NCBI GenBank assembly: GCA_945878355.1 | Contig: CAMCTC010000176.1 | Coordinates: forward strand, 1-6,966 | From: Bordetella parapertussis | GTDB taxonomy: Bacteria; Pseudomonadota; Gammaproteobacteria; Burkholderiales; Burkholderiaceae_C | DNA length: 6,966 nucleotides | Direction of reading: 5' to 3' | Shown here: in pieces, positions 5,899-6,966 of the stretch | Layout of the letters: each line of letters opens with the position of its first letter | Numbering within the stretch: the first letter of the stretch is position 1 | Made by a program: the position numbers and the translations under genes | The notes under the pieces: model-generated | Seen by the model: the letters and a program-made list of their open reading frames with translations, nothing else | Told to the model about the DNA's origin: nothing | The model's database searches: none

Positions 5899-6525
5899 TC
5901 ACCGCCTTTTGGCAACCATCCCGACCAGCGCAGAAATCCCGCTGTGGCGCGCGCCTTCGCTCAGTTCGGCCTCGTATTCGGTCAGTTCGATGATGTCCAG
6001 CGCGGCCAGTTCCGCACGCAGCAACTCGGCCGTGTACAGATGCGACAGCACGCCGGGACCGCCGGTCTTGTAGTCGAGTTGCTTGGGGCCATAGCCTTGC
6101 AGCAGCAGAATGCCGCCGGGTTTGAGGCTTTGCACGATGTTGGCGAACATGCGCTGGCGCATGGCCGGTTCGGCGAACTGCACGAAGATCGCGACCACGC
6201 CGTCATAGGCTGCCGGTTGCCAGTCGCGCGCGTCGCAGTCGCTGATCTCGTAGTTGACGCTCACGCCCTGAGATTCGGCCAGGCGCTGCGCCTTGGCAAC
6301 GCCGACTTCAGCAAGGTCGAATGCGTCGACTTGCAGGCCTTGCCGCGCCAGCCAGACGCTGTTGCGGCCTTCGCCGTCGGCCACGCAGAGCACGCGACCG
6401 CCTGCGCGCAACTGGCCGGCTTTGGCGCGCAAGAACTCGTTCGGCTCACGGCCGAACAGGTATTGCTCACCAGCAAAGCGCTTGTTCCAGATCTCAGCGC
6501 CGTCAGCGAATGTGTTGGCTGTCAT
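5899..6525 (-). CDS. Class I SAM-dependent methyltransferase
   Basis: A 208-residue soluble protein with the seven-strand methyltransferase fold. The N-terminus has WNKRFAGEQYLFGREPNEFL (13-32), a leader found in small stand-alone methyltransferases related to the TehB/thiopurine group. Motif I is RVLCVADGEGRNSVWLA (44-60), with the glycine-rich SAM loop in the form ADGEGRN. Asp70, at the end of the second strand, should hold the SAM ribose hydroxyls. The motif II-III region is YDGVVAIFVQF (107-117), and LKPGGILLLQGY (134-145) is the post-motif loop and strand. The substrate cannot be inferred. The ATG at 6525 has only a weak CAGG about ten bases upstream. The rhodanese gene ends 81 bp upstream on the same strand, so the two may be cotranscribed; both families handle sulfur- or chalcogen-containing compounds, but a functional link is speculation. 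Confidence 0.92.
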   Translation of the reverse strand: MTANTFADGAEIWNKRFAGEQYLFGREPNEFLRAKAGQLRAGGRVLCVADGEGRNSVWLARQGLQVDAFDLAEVGVAKAQRLAESQGVSVNYEISDCDARDWQPAAYDGVVAIFVQFAEPAMRQRMFANIVQSLKPGGILLLQGYGPKQLDYKTGGPGVLSHLYTAELLRAELAALDIIELTEYEAELSEGARHSGISALVGMVAKRR

Positions 6526-6606
6526 GTAGCGGCCTGTTGCATGGGGTTGTCGGACTGGTTGGCGGGGCTGGATTTCCGGCCATGCCTCGATGGCTGGCTG
6601 TGCCGG

Positions 6607-6966
6607 CTATTCAAACGTCGGCAGCGCTGGTTTGACGACAGGTTTGCCTGCGGCAACCCAGGCATCCATACCGCCGGCAATCGATTTCACATTCAGATAA
6701 CCCATGTCGTGCAGCGCGCAGGCCGCCAATGCTGCGCGGCCGCTGGTCTTGCAATACAGCACGATCTTGAGGTCGCGCGAACTCAGCGCCGGGTTGCTGC
6801 TGAGCTTGAATTCCAGCATGCCACGCGAGGCATGAATGGCGCCGAGCAGATGGCCCGCAGCGTATTCGTCCTGCTCGCGAACGTCGATCAAGACATCGGC
6901 CTCGAGGACCGCTTGTTCGGCGTCGCTGAGAGCGACTTCTTGAATCCGAGACTTGGCTGCAGCGAC
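6607..6966 (-). CDS. Rhodanese-like domain protein (5' end outside window)
   Basis: The frame is open from the right edge to the stop at 6607-6609, so 119 residues are visible and the true start lies beyond base 6966. The TTG at 6891 would begin in the middle of the domain's first strand (VLIDVRE) and is not a credible start. Visible motifs are LIDVREQDEYAAGH (26-39), the substrate region SRGMLEF (47-53), the active-site loop YCKTSGRA (71-78) with the catalytic Cys72, and the closing IAGGMDAWVAAGKPV (96-110). Single-domain rhodaneses carry sulfane sulfur on the Cys as a persulfide; here the loop has six residues from Cys to Ala, the size expected for sulfurtransferases rather than phosphatases. 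Probably only about 10-20 N-terminal residues are missing. No signal peptide can be judged. Confidence 0.93.
   Translation of the reverse strand, partial: VAAAKSRIQEVALSDAEQAVLEADVLIDVREQDEYAAGHLLGAIHASRGMLEFKLSSNPALSSRDLKIVLYCKTSGRAALAACALHDMGYLNVKSIAGGMDAWVAAGKPVVKPALPTFE

Noticed and set aside
5872..5899. Stem AACCTGG/CTGGGTT followed by a T-run, resembling an intrinsic terminator
   Set aside because: The T-run is on the plus strand, where no gene ends; the stem has two wobble pairs. For the minus-strand methyltransferase it has the wrong orientation.
6607..6891. Rhodanese gene as a complete 94-residue protein starting at TTG 6891
   Set aside because: The open frame continues to the window edge, and the TTG falls inside the first domain strand, so the gene is partial.

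Overview
The window is 7 kb of GC-rich bacterial chromosome with compact metabolic genes, GC-ending codons and few intergenic gaps. The proteins have the character of a Gram-negative proteobacterium. A betaproteobacterium of the Burkholderiales type is my best guess, but no phylogenetic marker is present, so this is an inference. There are no RNA genes, CRISPR arrays, transposases or phage genes.

Layout, left to right. (1) The 3' end of an unidentified plus-strand gene (to 128) is followed by a complete short-chain dehydrogenase (197-1009, +). (2) A 206-bp convergent gap holds a 13-bp tandem repeat that contains the dehydrogenase stop codon, and a long imperfect stem-loop. (3) A minus-strand pair follows: an NAD(P)H:quinone oxidoreductase of the PIG3 type (2868-3836), then 44 bp downstream a galactarate dehydratase, GarD (1216-2823), with conserved motifs along its whole length. 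(4) An AT-rich divergent region (about 3840-4100) carries a plausible sigma-70-type promoter for a small plus-strand gene (4101-4345). That gene looks like an exported helical-hairpin protein broken by a single-base frameshift. (5) Three separate minus-strand genes end the window: an acyl-CoA dehydrogenase-like flavoprotein (4393-5535), a SAM-dependent methyltransferase (5899-6525) and a rhodanese-domain protein (6607 to the right edge, 5' end missing). A 363-bp gap without a convincing gene separates the first two.

How the genes fit together. GarD is the only enzyme whose substrate I can name: it dehydrates galactarate (meso-galactaric acid) to 5-dehydro-4-deoxy-D-glucarate. The usual hexarate partners (aldolase, tartronate semialdehyde reductase, glucarate dehydratase, transporter, CdaR-type regulator) are not in the window, so the pathway must be completed elsewhere. 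The quinone oxidoreductase is probably cotranscribed upstream of garD, but no established reaction links them. The acyl-CoA dehydrogenase, methyltransferase and rhodanese look like independent housekeeping or accessory functions. I see no clear new multi-gene system. The best leads are the frameshifted secreted mini-protein, the acyl-CoA dehydrogenase with Asp in place of the catalytic Glu, and the repeat and hairpin structure in the convergent gap.
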